Assembly (NCBI GenBank): GCA_025738555.1
Contig: JAOVFP010000017.1
Span: 1,178,001 to 1,242,000 of the forward strand
Origin: Cyathus striatus
Lineage: Eukaryota; Basidiomycota; Agaricomycetes; Agaricales; Nidulariaceae
Direction of reading: 5' to 3'
DNA: 64,000 nt
Shown: positions 43,972-55,951 of the stretch, one piece after another
Position numbering within the stretch: position 1 is the stretch's first letter
How the letters are laid out: each line of letters starts with the position of its first letter
Notes under the pieces: generated by a model
What the model saw: the letters and a program-made list of their open reading frames with translations, nothing else
Told to the model about the DNA's origin: nothing
The model's database searches: none
Made by a program: the position numbers and the translations under genes

Positions 43972-45714
43972 TGACGCTCCGTTTGATCAAAAAATAACCG
44001 TGCCGTAGTTCGGCTGCCGTAGCAAAGTGGGTGCCGTAGCATTGGACATTTCGTGTTTTTTTCAGCTAATTCTTATGTTTTCGATATGAATATACATTAT
44101 ATAATATTATTAAGCTATTATAACGAAAATATGTGCCTGAAAAGTCTCTTTTCCGGTCGTTTCGCATGTAAATATGTTTTCCCACGCTTGCTGACCATGC
44201 GGAGACTCTTCAATAATACTTACTAGACAGTAAAATAAATGGATACATATTATCAAAGTGACTTAATGTACTTCTATGGTGTACATAGGGACTTGTACAA
44301 GTCAAGTTTTCAACAAATTCCGCCGTCATTAAGTCAATCAATCCAGAAAAGTGATAGAATGACGGTGTATTGTTAGGTTCTTCATTAGCATTAGTATTAG
44401 TGGTATAAAAATCTGACTTTATAACTACTAAAAATAGTGCATAACTTGCGTTTTCAGATATTCACAATGCCTATATTTATAGTATGGGCCTAGCAAATAT
44501 GTTTGAAGTCTCCGCGCATTGAGAAAGCGTGGGAAAATAACCTTCGCATGCGGTACAACATGAAGAACAGAAGCCCCGAGGGCAATTTTTGGGCTAAAAT
44601 GACATTATAAGTGTCCCTAAATCTCATGATAACAATTAAATTGTCCCGAAAGCTATGTATTTCACAATATTTTTTGTTCAACAGTATTTCCCACACTTAA
44701 TTGAAAAACCCCACATCGCAACAACCCAATGTACATGTGAATGCTGGCTTTCCATTTGGGTCTCCAGACATAAATAAATTATATATGCGAAGATTACAAA
44801 AATGTATGGCTTATGAATGTCCAAAGGTGGATCAACGGCACACTGTAAGATTGCTGTAGGTCATTTCAACCAAGTATGGGAAGGGCGTGGGAAATACTGT
44901 TGAACATAACATTTCGTGAATTAACATAGCTTTCAGAGACTATTTTATTGTTATGATAAAATTTAGGAACACCTATAGTGATATTTGAGCCTTCAAATTG
45001 TCCTAAAAGTCTCCGCTTTTCGTGTTGTTTCGCAATGAAGGTTTTTTCCCGCACTTTCTCAATGCACGGAGACTTTAAAAACATTTTTTAGCCTGCAAAT
45101 TGCCCTCGGGGCTTCTGTTCTTCGTGTTGTACCGCATGCGAAGGTTATTTTCCCACGCTTTCTCAATGCGCGGAGACTTCAAACATATTTGCTAGGCCCA
45201 TACTACGAACATATACTTCATGAATATCATAGAAAGTAATGTATGCACTATCTTTTAGTAGTTATAAAGTCAGATTTCTTACACCACTAATACCAATACT
45301 AATGAAGAGCTTAACAATAAACTGTCATTCTATCACTTCTCGGTTGATTGACTTAATGACGGCGAAATGTGTTAAAAATTTGACTCGTATAAGCTCATAT
45401 GTACACCATAGAAGTACATTAAGTCACTTTGATAATATGTATCCATTTATTTTACTGTCTAGTATGTGTTATTGAAGAGTCTCCGCATGGTCAGCAAGCG
45501 TGGGAAAACAACTTTCACATGCGAAATGACCGGAAAAGAAACTTTTCAGGCATATATTTTCGTTATAATAGCTTAATAATATCATATAATGTATGTTCAT
45601 ATCGAAAAAATAAGAATTAGCTGAAAAAAACACGAAATGTCCAATGCTACGGCACCCACTTTGCTATGGCAGCCGAACTACGGCACGGTTATTTTTTGAT
45701 CAAACGGAGCGTCA
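43972..45714. mobile_element. TA-flanked fold-back element (1.74 kb), TGACGCTCC ends
   Basis: The ends are TGACGCTCCGTTTGATCAAA on the left and its exact complement on the right, with TA on both sides (43970-43971, 45715-45716). The arms (43972-44590 and 45105-45714) mirror each other almost throughout: CCGTGCCGTAGTTCGGCTGC, GCTACGGCACCCACTTTGCT, CCCACGCTTGCTGACCATGC, GCCCCGAGGGCAATTT. The loop of about 510 bp contains a further partial mirror. No protein is encoded. The TA duplication groups it with Tc1/mariner-type non-autonomous elements; long mirror arms make it fold-back in structure. Confidence 0.85.
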
Positions 45715-45716
45715 TA

Positions 45717-46700
45717 TATATGCCGCTCCGAATATGCCGCTCCGAATGGGAAATTATTCGCCGTGCCGTAGTTCGCTTGCCATAGCATAGGGGGCGCCAT
45801 AGTCTACAGTATTTCTTCAATTTTCTGCATTCTCACCTTGCATTTTTGTTCTACTGTATAAATAAATGTCTCTGAATGTTATAATAATGACAACATATTC
45901 CTAAATCGACCTAGGAGCTATGTTTTTCACGAAATGTTATGTTCAACGGTATTTCCCACGCTTTTCCCACGCTTCGCTGAAGTGCTTTACAATGCCTTCA
46001 GTCCACCTTTAGAATTTCGTCAGCCTTGCTCTCTTGTGCTCTTCTTCATATATATAATATTTAGACATACAGGATTTAGTTATGTCCAGAGACCCAAATG
46101 TAATACTAGCATTCACATAAATATCTGGCAAACGAGCATTGAGGTGAGTTACATTATTACATATGGAGAAGTTGAGAGACATACACATTATGCCGCTATG
46201 GTATGTGTATGCAATATCATTATAAATGTGTCTTTATTTTATCACAACAATAAAAGTCTTTAATCAACACAGAAGTTATGTTATTTCATGAAAATTTTTG
46301 TTAAACAGTATTTCCCACGATTAATTAAAATGCCTTACATTGTTACCTTGTCAATCGTTCAGCTGCTCAAGCTTCAAGTTCAACATATTTAAAATACCTC
46401 GGGCAATCCGTATAACTCTTTATATTGATTAAGTTAGTTTAGTCTTTAAACTTTATCTTTCTCTCTATCATTTCTTTGAGCTCTTATACCTTATCTGAAG
46501 CAAAGTATTCAGCACCTTTTTGACATTCATTCTTCAATTTTACCTTCATATCTCATCAAGCTGAAACAGCATTTATAATAAAATAACTTGAGGTACCAGT
46601 GAAAACTAGCTTGAAATATAGGTTTAAATTTTAATATGAAAGAGTAAAGCTGAATTAAGTCTTAAGGTGGACTGAAATGTGCTGTAAGACTACTCTAAAG
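45717..46700. repeat. Left arm of an outer fold-back element
   Basis: 45738-45808 (ATTATTCGCCGTGCCGTAGT..GGCGCCATAGTC) is mirrored by 47604-47638 plus 55971-55996, that is, across the 8.3-kb Tc1-like insertion. 45925-46010 (GTTATGTTCAACGGTATTTC, double TTTCCCACGC) is mirrored by about 47430-47465. 46660-46690 (AAGGTGGACTGAAATGTGCT) mirrors 45985-46008. No gene is present. Confidence 0.6.
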
Positions 46701-47411
46701 TTTTTTTTTTTTTTTTAAGTCTTGTTTATTGTCCTCAGGGTAAACCCTATGTAGACCTAACATTTATTTGTATATATAGCTATTTATGTGCCCCCTCCCC
46801 GGTATCTGATGTGTGACTGTTGCTTGAGAAGTTGAGAATTAATCATACGTCAATACCTGTCAACACCAAGTTTCGAATTCCTGGCTCCAGTGAACATCCT
46901 AATTCCCACGTGGCAAGCCGGCACTCAACAATCCCACTCAGACTCATACTGGCGCAATTCCCAGGCCGCAGTGGCCATCTGACATAATCGTTGGTTCCTT
47001 GTGCTACATCTGAAATGGTTTCTTGAACAGGGTTTTTTTGGGTACCCTGACAGAATAGTTCAAATTTAGATGAAGTAATATTGGACCCCCAGATCTGGCC
47101 GCAGTCTGGCTTCGGTATGGAGCTGCAGAAGGTGATGACCTGGACCTTCGGCACTTCCAGATGCTGTTGTTGGTTTGATTGGGTAATAGGGTCTTGTGAT
47201 GGTAGTGGCACTAGGTAACACATGATGCTGAAAAGTAGGTGGGGATAACGTAATTGGCATGGTAGAAGTGAATTTGTAGGGTAAGTAAAGTAATTGCGCC
47301 GGCGTGAATTGAACCAAGGAGCTCATGCTCGAGCAGGGTACCCACTACCCATGCCTGCCAGGGTGCAAATGGCAGGCGTGTGCGATGGAACCACTACACC
47401 ATCACACCCCC
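46701..47411 (-). mobile_element. tRNA-derived SINE (711 bp) with poly(A) tail and target duplication
   Basis: Read on the minus strand it starts at 47411 with GGGGGTGTGATGGTGTAGTG: A box TGGTGTAGTGG at about 47402-47392, then a B box GGTTCAATTCA at about 47317-47307. It ends in AATAAACAAGACTT followed by sixteen A (plus-strand T run 46701-46716). The 12-bp target duplication ACTACTCTAAAG stands at 46689-46700 and 47412-47423. A related sequence without the insertion (CTGTAAGATTGCTGTAGGTC..CAACCAAG..GGG, about 44845-44885) serves as empty-site reference. The roughly 590-bp body has no long frame; mobilisation would depend on a LINE. Pol III transcription is inferred from the boxes. Confidence 0.85.
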
Positions 47412-47638
47412 ACTACTCTAAAGTACATCAACCAGGTGTGGGAAATGCGTGGGAAATACTGTTCATCAAAATATTTGATGAAAGACACAACTTCTAGGTC
47501 AATTTTCGAACATGTTATTGATATTAAAATGTTTAGAGACATGTATTTATACATTAGAACAGGGGTGTGCAGTGAAAATGCAGAAAATAGAAAAAATACC
47601 ATTGACTACGGCGCCTCTGTACTACGGCAACCAAACTA
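47412..47638. repeat. Right arm of the outer fold-back, up to the Tc1-like insertion
   Basis: Contains GCGTGGGAAATACTGTTCAT at 47447, mirroring about 45940-45970, and GACTACGGCGCCTCTGTACTACGGCAACC at 47604, mirroring 45775-45808. It continues beyond the insertion at 55971. Confidence 0.6.
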
Positions 47639-48055
47639 TGGTGCGTGCGGCTTAGTCACCACAAGTTTTGTACAAGTGAAGGAGCCATAGAAATTTCTCA
47701 TGCTAATGTGCACCTTTTTCTTATTCCTCTTGTAGAAATACATCTATTGATGATATGAATAAATTCTCAAGACCGTTTGTCAAAATTCTTAAAACTGAGT
47801 GAGATATATTTTCGGGACACCGCAATATTTGCCATACTACCATATAGGGAAGGTATTACTAAATACAGAAGGCTTAGTCATCAGATCAGGCATCCATCAG
47901 ACATGCAAGACTTTCAGGAATCCTGCGATGTGAGGTATACCTTCGAGAACTGAAGTTATGGACCTCATTCTGAGCATCTTTTGCATTGAGTCCTCTTTCA
48001 TAAGCAGATATCCAATGATGAACACGATGCTCCCATTTTCAGATGGTTTCTACAG

Positions 48056-51000
48056 CAGCGTTGTGCCAGCTGATGACTCAGTCAATAGTTTAAGTTAAGT
48101 TAATTGACTGAGTTATGACTCAGTCAAAGCTTGGCATTGACTGATGACTGAGTCAATATTTGTGCACCTTGTTTGCGTGCAGTTGATTTGATGACTAATA
48201 CCAGCGCATCACGGCTTGCCACCATCGCGCGCTCTCACAAGCGCGTCGATCTATTAATACTTGCTTCATCTTTTCTTATCGCGCCGTGAAAACCCCTGTT
48301 ATTTCTGTACCAAATCGACATGTGTAGCAATAAATATATATAGAATACATTTATTCTCTAGGAACAAAGAGCATGTGAGCGCTTGAATAGGTTTGAAGGC
48401 AACCACGCTATTTTTATTGATGACAGTGGTGGAAGACTGTATATTTTTGTCTACAGTTTAAGGGATCTTCTGCTGTTGCATGCTGTTCCTTCCCTTCCCT
48501 GTCTCTGTCGACATATTATCTAGCTTGAAATTATGCCCAAAGCATCTGGACGCCACTGGACACATCATCACTATCATGACCACCCACAATATAATGGTGG
48601 AGGGAAGGCTGCAGGTAGTGATGCAAGAGCAGGTGATAAATACAAAGTTTATTGCTGTGCCTGTCGTGCTATCCACATAGATCAAATTATAGCTGATGAT
48701 GCTGAAGATATACGAAAGGGTAATCGCTCTGTACCTCGTACCAGAGATGAAATAATTGCATATTGTATGTTAATTTATTTACAACTCTTTAACTTATATT
48801 TTATTCCCTCTTCTTAGTGTGGACCCAAAAGGCTACAATCACTAATAATGGTACACATCTGAGAGCCTTTGGTTATCGTAACTCAGCTACAACTACACTA
48901 TTAAATCATCTTGCAGCATGTGAATATACAGATGAAGCTATCCGTCTGCAAGCACAACAGCAGACTGGAAGCTCTCAGCGGCGCAGTAGCCAACCTGTAC
49001 ATGGATTAGCCTCTGATAGTTCTACTCCTGTTGCTACTCGTCCAGTTACTCCTTTGGATAGTAGCAGTATAGTCTCTGGTGCTCTTTCTAGTTCAGGAAT
49101 AGGCCCATGGGACTCTATCTCTGTTGCTCATGGCTCTTCATCAAATGCAGATCGTCAATCTCCAACTATTTATCAAACTGCTCAACCTTCATGGACTCCA
49201 GCACGACAAAAGCAATTTGAAGATAAAATTGCTCGTTTAACAGCTGCTGCTGGGCTTCCATTATCATGGGTTGACAATTTGGAATGGCTTAGTCTTGTCA
49301 GTGAATTTATACCTGCAGCACACTCTCCTTCCCGCAAAGTCATGACAAAGCGCATTATTCCTCGGCTTGCAGCAGAAGTCCGCTCACAGAGTAGAGCTGA
49401 GGCACATGGTCACATGGGAACTATGCAAGCTGATGGATGGACAGGTGAAAATCACCACCATCTCATTGCATTCATGGTAACAGTGAATGGAAAGGTATTT
49501 GTTATATTACAAGCATATAAATTGTGGTACTTATACATTTATACACAGTTGTACACAGTTAAGGTTCATGATGCTTCTTTGGAGAGAAAGACAGCAACCA
49601 ACCTGCTTTCATTACTGGAGAAAGTTTATGATATTTTGAAGACAGAATGGAATGTTTCTGTCATTGCAGTAGTGACAGATGCATCTGGAGAGTGCCGAAA
49701 GGCTCGACATGACTTTGGGTTAAAGTATAAGAATATTATTATGCTTGATTGTTATGCCCACCAAGTAAGTACTTAGATTATATGATAGGGTGGTTTATTT
49801 ATTTATATATATTACAGATCAACTTAGTTGTGGGTGACTACCTAAAGTCAAACAAAGATATTATATCATACACTGATGAAGCTTCTGAGGTTATAACATG
49901 GCTTCGAAGCAAAACAATACTTTTAGGACTTCTTCGTGATGCTCAAATTCGCACATATGGTGCTGGAAAGACCAAAAGTGTTATTAGAGCTGTATTAACA
50001 TGCTGGACATCATACTACTTAGCATATTCTCGCCTTCTTGAGCTCCGGGGCTCACTATACATCATCATTGCAGAAGAAAGGGCTCGAGAAATTAATGAGC
50101 GACGTATTATTATTGGAGATAGGAAAGCAAAGATGAAAGCAGAAAGTATGTTCAAGGTTCTTGAGAGTCCGCTATTCTGGCATGCAATTGCACGGTAAGT
50201 CATTTTCATGAACTATGTATATTAATTATGTTTGATTTATTATTTATAGGATAACTCGTCATCTTCGTCCTCTTGCAATGGCTTGTAATGTTATTCAGTC
50301 ATCATTCTGTCGCTTGGACACTGTTCTGATGACATTTGGCTATTTGGTTATGGAGTACAAGAAAATGATTTTGATGGAGACTTCTGATGGAGAAACAACC
50401 AGCTTTGGTGATACAGAATCAGCAAATGCAATAATATCTAGTATTGAGAAGCGCTGGGAAAAGTCTGATCAGGAAGTGTTTATTGCTGCAGTCATACTTA
50501 ACCCCTTCTACCAAACAAAACCTTTTGCACAGCATGATTTCCTGACACCTGCTGGATTAGGGACACTTTTTGGAACACTCTGGACAAGATTTTATAGGAC
50601 TGTACCACCCCTTGATCTCACACTGGATTTGGTCAAATATTTGACATGGCAACATCCATATTCCAACTTGCAAGCTCAATGTGATCTTGAAGAATACAGA
50701 GCTAATTCTGCAGTGAGATTAATTTTACATCTTTACTAATTATTTATTTAATACACTCTATTCTAGAATGAAGTTCCTGATCCATTGAAGATCTTTAGCC
50801 AATATGTATTTATTGGCCACCCAGACAAGCCCTTAATTCAATTTGCCAAGCACATATTTTGTATTACAGCAAACTCTGCATCTTGTGAACGGCTTTTCAG
50901 CACATTTGGTTCTACACTTACAAAGCTCAGAAATCGCTTAGGAACAGGTATTTTAACAGATCTCTCTGAATTGAAAATGCATATACGCAATGAGCATGCT

Positions 51001-51697
51001 GAACAAAAGAACAAGAGAGATATAAAGGATCAATTAACTCGCCGAAATAACCAAGCAAAAGCAATGTCCAATTCAATTGGTAAGAAATATTTTTAATTTG
51101 CAAATATATTGTTTAAGTATCATTTTTATTAGAGTCTACTTCAAGAGCACCTGAAATGGACAATACTCTTCATTTACGAGACAGTGGCATGGTTGTTGAG
51201 CTAATTGAAGATCCTGAAATTGATCCAGCTATTTCTGAAACAAGCCTGGATAATACTGTGCAGGCATTTAGCTCATTTGCTCGACAGCAGATCATCTTAT
51301 CTGAAGCAGATGAGGATGAAGATATATTACCAGCATCACTCACCTTCATCAATACTCCAATTGATCAATTATTTAATTTTGATGCCAATATTTGGTCAAA
51401 TTATGCGACTCATGCCATGAGAACCTTTGACGAAGAACTACAAGCCCATGAGTTGATTGATCTCGATGCAGAGGGCGAAGAGGATGTTGATGTTGAAGTG
51501 GATGCGGTCATGGCAGATGTTTTAATCCCATAATGATGCGCTTTTGATGTGTATTATGTAACATAACCTAACTGTCATTGTTCGTGATGTGTATTATGTA
51601 ACAGTATTCAGTCAAGTTACAGTCAAATTAACTAGGCGTTGACTGAGTCAAGTTATTTTGACTAGTCATTGACTAGTCATTAACTGGCACAACGCTG
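48056..51697 (+). mobile_element. Complete hAT DNA transposon (3.64 kb)
   Basis: The terminal inverted repeats are CAGCGTTGTGCCAGCTGATG on the left and, on the complement of the right, CAGCGTTGTGCCAGTTAATG, continuing ACT.AGTCAAT. The 8-bp target duplication TTCTACAG stands at 48048-48055 and 51698-51705. Subterminal GACTCAGTCAA/TTGACTGAGT/GACTAGTCA words are dense at both ends (48073-48165, 51605-51680), the likely transposase-binding sites. The single gene (48533-51533) has no in-frame stop, and both ends are intact, so this element could be autonomous. It lies in the C-terminal codons of the Tc1-like transposase. Confidence 0.93.
48533..51533 (+). CDS. hAT-family transposase, seven exons, about 892 aa
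   Basis: Cut-and-paste transposase of the surrounding hAT element. The model has exons 48533-48764, 48818-49494, 49549-49764, 49818-50194, 50250-50712, 50767-51079 and 51133-51533 (TAA). All introns are 53-55 bp with GT..AG, and the total of 2679 nt keeps frame. The N-terminus has a BED-type zinc finger (YCCACRAIH … LLNHLAAC). The catalytic residues are expected at Asp about 283 (MQADGWTGENHHH), Asp about 347 (VVTDASGECRKA) and Glu about 696 (NSASCERLFSTFGSTLTKLRNRL, which is also the C-terminal dimerisation block). The C-terminus is acidic (DLDAEGEEDVDVEVDAV). No disabling change was seen. The start at 48533 is the first ATG giving the zinc finger; the stretch 48166-48532 would be promoter and leader. 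Confidence 0.88.
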
Positions 51698-54425
51698 TTC
51701 TACAGACACAGATGCCAGAGCTTTTGGCATATTCTCCTGTAAGGTGGTAAAGGTGTAATCACAATGTTCGTGAAGATATCTTTTTACTGCTCCCCAAAAA
51801 AATTCAATGAAGTTAAGTTCACAATGGAACTTGGGAAGGACAATACAGAGGTGCCCTGCTGCTTCTAAAACCTCAACAACAAGTGATTTTTGTTGTTGAA
51901 AATCTGGTTGTAACTCGAGCATGCACTTTGCACAGCAATTGATTGCATTGCATTCACATTTTCCTGTTGACTCGTCATTTGATTTCCTGCATTGCATTTT
52001 AAGGCCTTTTTTAAACAATCCCCTCTCCATAAGAACATGCTTCATTCCTTTAGCCTCCCCTGGAAACTCAGGATGATTGCCAGGAAATACCATAGACTGA
52101 GATATCTTAACCCCATCTTTGATAAACCATCCATTTCGCATTTTTGATTGTTTTCCTCCTGGATTCATATTCATTCTGTTGACAAGTAGAGCATCTTCTG
52201 CATATGATGAGTGCCCCTGAGAATTATCAACCATCATCAGCATCTGATAACCAGGAGGATGTGCCTTCTCAAACGCTGGAATAATTTTTTCCTTTATCTG
52301 TGTATTCCAAAATTAAAATTAAATCAAGAAATAAACAGCAATCCATTACCTGCTTTACAAACATTTCACCATTCCAATATCCATCATAATTCTTGCCATA
52401 TTCAATAGTCTGACTCGCCTCTTTAAGCCAGCCAACTGTTGAGCAAATAATGTCTGATTGATGCAACCCCCTTCCTGCACCTTTCTTTTTCAAAGGCTGC
52501 TCACCTTGCCATACCCAAGACATTTTATTTCCATCATTTGCCTGTGCTGTCATCTCATCTTGTGCTGCCAGAACAATAGGATGCTCTCCAGGTCTGAGTT
52601 TGGGTTGAATTTCTTTCAAGACATTCCCAATTTTGAATTTAATCAGCTGAGGTTCAACTTTTCGGAAATCAGGAATGAATTTATTTTGACGTGAATCAAT
52701 CACATCAGGTTGTTCATGGCCATCATAATAAATTGCCTTATTATGTGCTGTGTACCGGAACCCCTCTTTTGAAAGCCAACTTCTTGCTGTGGTTAGTGAG
52801 ATCCCCTTCATAACTTTCATGTGAATGCGAGGGATGAGTTCCAGCTCCAGATACCGCACTAACCCCTTTGGCATTTCATTTCGAACAACATTGGTGAGAT
52901 ATTTTTTCGATTCTTCTGGAAGAAGCTTGTTCTGTGTGAACAATGAAAGCTTATTTGGGTCCATTGACCACTTGTTTGTGTGCAGATATGCACGCAATTT
53001 AGTGCAAACCTCTGGGTCATCAAGAAGAGAGAAAACTTTCCTGTGTGCCCCCCTCTTTGACACAGGAAGTTCTCGCAGTTGTATCCATGCATGCACCCAT
53101 GTTCTTACAAGACGACCACCATGTACTTTTGCAAAGCCATGGCTCTCGGCGGCCATTTCTGATGCTTCAACAAACTTGCGATTACCTTTGACAATCATCA
53201 GAAGGCAGCTTTGAGTTGCTTGTGCTCGGTATGCTTGCAATCCATTATGGCCTGTGTTGAATAGATTTTGTTTGGAAGCAATAAGCTTCTCAATACTGGT
53301 GAGTCCTTCCTGAAGCTTCTTCATCTTTTGAGCTTTCTTTTGTTTTTGGGTGTCACGATCTGAAACAGAGAGCTTGCGACATTTTGAAGGAGGGGGAGGG
53401 ATAACATTGGATGAGCATGTGAGTATTTCCTCTGAGTCTTCGTCATCTGATAACCAGGCCCCAATTTCATTCTCGTTGTCACTAAAGTCTGAAAGGTATC
53501 CACGGAACATATCATCAATTTTATCTTCAATATTTGAAGATGGTTGCAGGTGCACTGCAAAAAACGAGCGAAATTTATTTGCAGTTTTACTGTCAAATTA
53601 ACACGGTAAGTTGACTGGACATGGCAACGAAATTATAAGTATATTAATATACCTTTTCCTTATAATAGCATCCTTCATCTCTTTTTCACAAAGCTGTTGT
53701 GAGTGGTAACGCTTGGTTCAGTCTGATTGACCATTATATCCAATGTACTGGTGTGTCTCAGCTTGTTTCCAAAACTTTGCAGGCTTATTTGCAAGAACTT
53801 TTTCATAAGGTGTTGGTCTGCTCAGGACTTCCATATCTGCTTGGAACTGACACTCACGCTGCAGGTTCTCCAGAACTTCATCAGGTGATAGCTCCTCCAA
53901 ATCTGCATCTAAACCCTCCATCTCGTCATCTCCATCTTCAATCCATTCCTCCATTTCGTCCTCAGACTCCGAGAGCACATGGTTCACACCTCCAGTCCAA
54001 GATGTGCAATTGTTCTCATCAGACTCAATCTCCTGGGCCCCTGCTATTGTTAACTTGACTTCCATTGGTTGGAACAATTCCTCGGCATCTGAGGTGCAGA
54101 ATATGTCACCGGATTCAGCATCATTACTGCTGGCATGTTGGTGTTGGCAACCCTGGATTTGATGCACCCGGTTCTGATGTGCTCTACCTTGCTGTGCTCA
54201 TGCTGCTGCCTCTTGCTTTGCCTTTCGAGATTTCTTTGGGCGACCCATTACTGTATAGTGATGTCGAGCTGATAGTGTAATGTATATGAACAAGAATCTT
54301 TACAACAGTAACTATGTATGTAGCGCTCAACGGCGACGAAAATGATCAAAAATGGCTGAAAAATCAATATAATTTTCTTCACGGATCAATTTTGCCGCTG
54401 TACAAAATTTGTGGCGACTAAGCCG

Positions 54426-55951
54426 AGGACCCCGGATTATTACGGTAAAGGTCGTTCCGCGAAGTGGACAAAATTTTGGGAATTTTGGCCCTTAGGTCGT
54501 TCCAAAACGGGACAAATTCGGGGCTATGGAACGAAAAGGTCGTTCCAAAAGTGCGGACAGAGATCGCTCTATGCCCTGCAGGTCGTTCCAGCCAGACGGA
54601 CACCGATGAGTACCAAGGGCCTTAAGGGTTAGAGTTTACAACCCAAAAACGTGTAAGTATACAGGCTAGTGGACTGTGGCAAAGCAAATGTAGTGATGAT
54701 CATAATTTGAGATTGTCGTATGACTGATTTCGTCGGGCACGTTGAGAACACATGCAATAAGAGGCAGTGAACCAATGGACACCGCAAAAAAGTATATCTG
54801 AGCAATTCTGTCTGAGGAGCACCTTCAAAACTTTCCTCTCGCTTTCTACAGTCATATTTATGGAGATTGACCTTTGCGACGACCGAAGCTTTCACGAAGC
54901 AGAATGGATAGGAACGGGTATCAAATATCCATATCCAACTCCAGTATTCATTGGCAATGCGCGAGACAGCCAATGCGATTACCATTGCAAAAAAACGGGC
55001 CGTTGAGGTGTGCTCTTTTCTCTTGTGAATATAGATAGAAAACTAATACTCTTATTATACCATTACAATAGGATTCGAAAAAGCGACACTATATTTTCCT
55101 TACATCTAAAGTCCCAGCTTTAGACTACCTTTCAACCGCACGTGTGACTATAAATCGAAGTCTTGTCAAGGGCGATTATCTGTTTGTTATTGCAGATAAC
55201 AAGATTCAGATTGGTAGAGGTGAGCACCTTACTCCATACACAAAAATCGTACTTACAAATTTGAAGTTGTTGCTATGTATCAGAAATCTGGTGGAACACA
55301 CGCATGAAATGAATCTGTATCGGTCACTACAAATATCTGTGCGCTTTCCCGTGTTTCAGTTCAGATATACGAGCACAGTCATGGATGACAATTCACATCA
55401 ACACCTACCAAAACTGCTGGCTCAGGTCTCAATGCTCTTCAATTTGCACATCTGCCTTCATGCGAAGTGCTAACTTTGCTATCGCATCCTCCTGAATCTG
55501 TCTCAAAAAAGTACTGCAAAGCGACATGGAACTCCATCAACAGCTGGACTTGGGATTGGATACAATTACAAAGGCAATGAGAATGTTTAGAAAGCGTAAA
55601 TTGTAAGAGTTGTAGCATAGTTTTGTATTTCTGCTGCAGGTCATAATATATAAGTTCATAAAAGCTTGAAAACATCGTAAATGAATACTAGAAGTTCCCA
55701 AAAAGCTCAGAAACATCAAAACTGTCGAAATCTGAACTTGCCATGCAAAAAACCCGATTTTAGAGGTCGTTCCGGGTTTTCGGACAAAAACTGACCTCTG
55801 GAAGGTCGTTCTGCATTTTCCGGACAAACATCATAGAAGTATTGGTATGTCGTTCCGAAAACGGACAAAATCTCCCAAAACTTGGACGGACAGAAATTCG
55901 AAAAATTGGGTATTTTTCGGAACGACCTTTACCGTAATAATCAGGGGTCCT
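54426..55951. mobile_element. Non-autonomous element (1.53 kb) with GGTCGTTCC subterminal repeats
   Basis: The 8-bp duplication CTAAGCCG lies at 54418-54425 and 55952-55959. The terminal inverted repeats are about 33 bp: AGGACCCCGGATTATTACGG on the left, AGGACCCCTGATTATTACGG on the complement of the right, then TAAAGGTCGTTCCG. Inside, GGTCGTTCC followed 6-8 bp later by GGAC is repeated four times at the left (about 54450, 54497, 54539, 54581) and about three times at the right (about 55764, 55803, 55847) in the same orientation. The interior has only short frames. Eight-base duplications suggest hAT, by inference. It splits the right terminal repeat of the Tc1-like element. Confidence 0.9.

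Larger units (their letters stand above)
47886..54248 (-). pseudogene. Tc1/mariner-like DDE transposase, split by a hAT element
   Basis: The start MGRPKKSRKAKQEAAA at 54248 is followed by TGA (54198-54200) and a Glu/Asp-rich N-terminus (54197-53721). TGA at 53718-53720 is followed by TKRYHSQQLCEKEMKDAIIR. There is an intron at 53652-53556. Exon 53554-52350 contains SKEGFRYTAHNKAIYYDGHEQPDV (DNA-binding/first Asp region). Intron 52349-52298 follows. Exon 52297-51706 carries MLMMVDNSQGH (second Asp) and FHCELNFIEFFWG, matching the Tc1-type (D)LNPIE.LWG block (Glu). The C-terminus resumes beyond the hAT insertion at 48047 as KWEHRVHHWISAYERGLNAK, with TGA at 48039-48041, and ends at 47886. All three stops could be CGA-to-TGA. 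Family assignment rests on the motifs and TA duplication. Confidence 0.82.

Noticed and set aside
51170..51420. Short frames opposite to, or shifted from, the last hAT exon
   Set aside because: Shadow frames of the transposase coding sequence.
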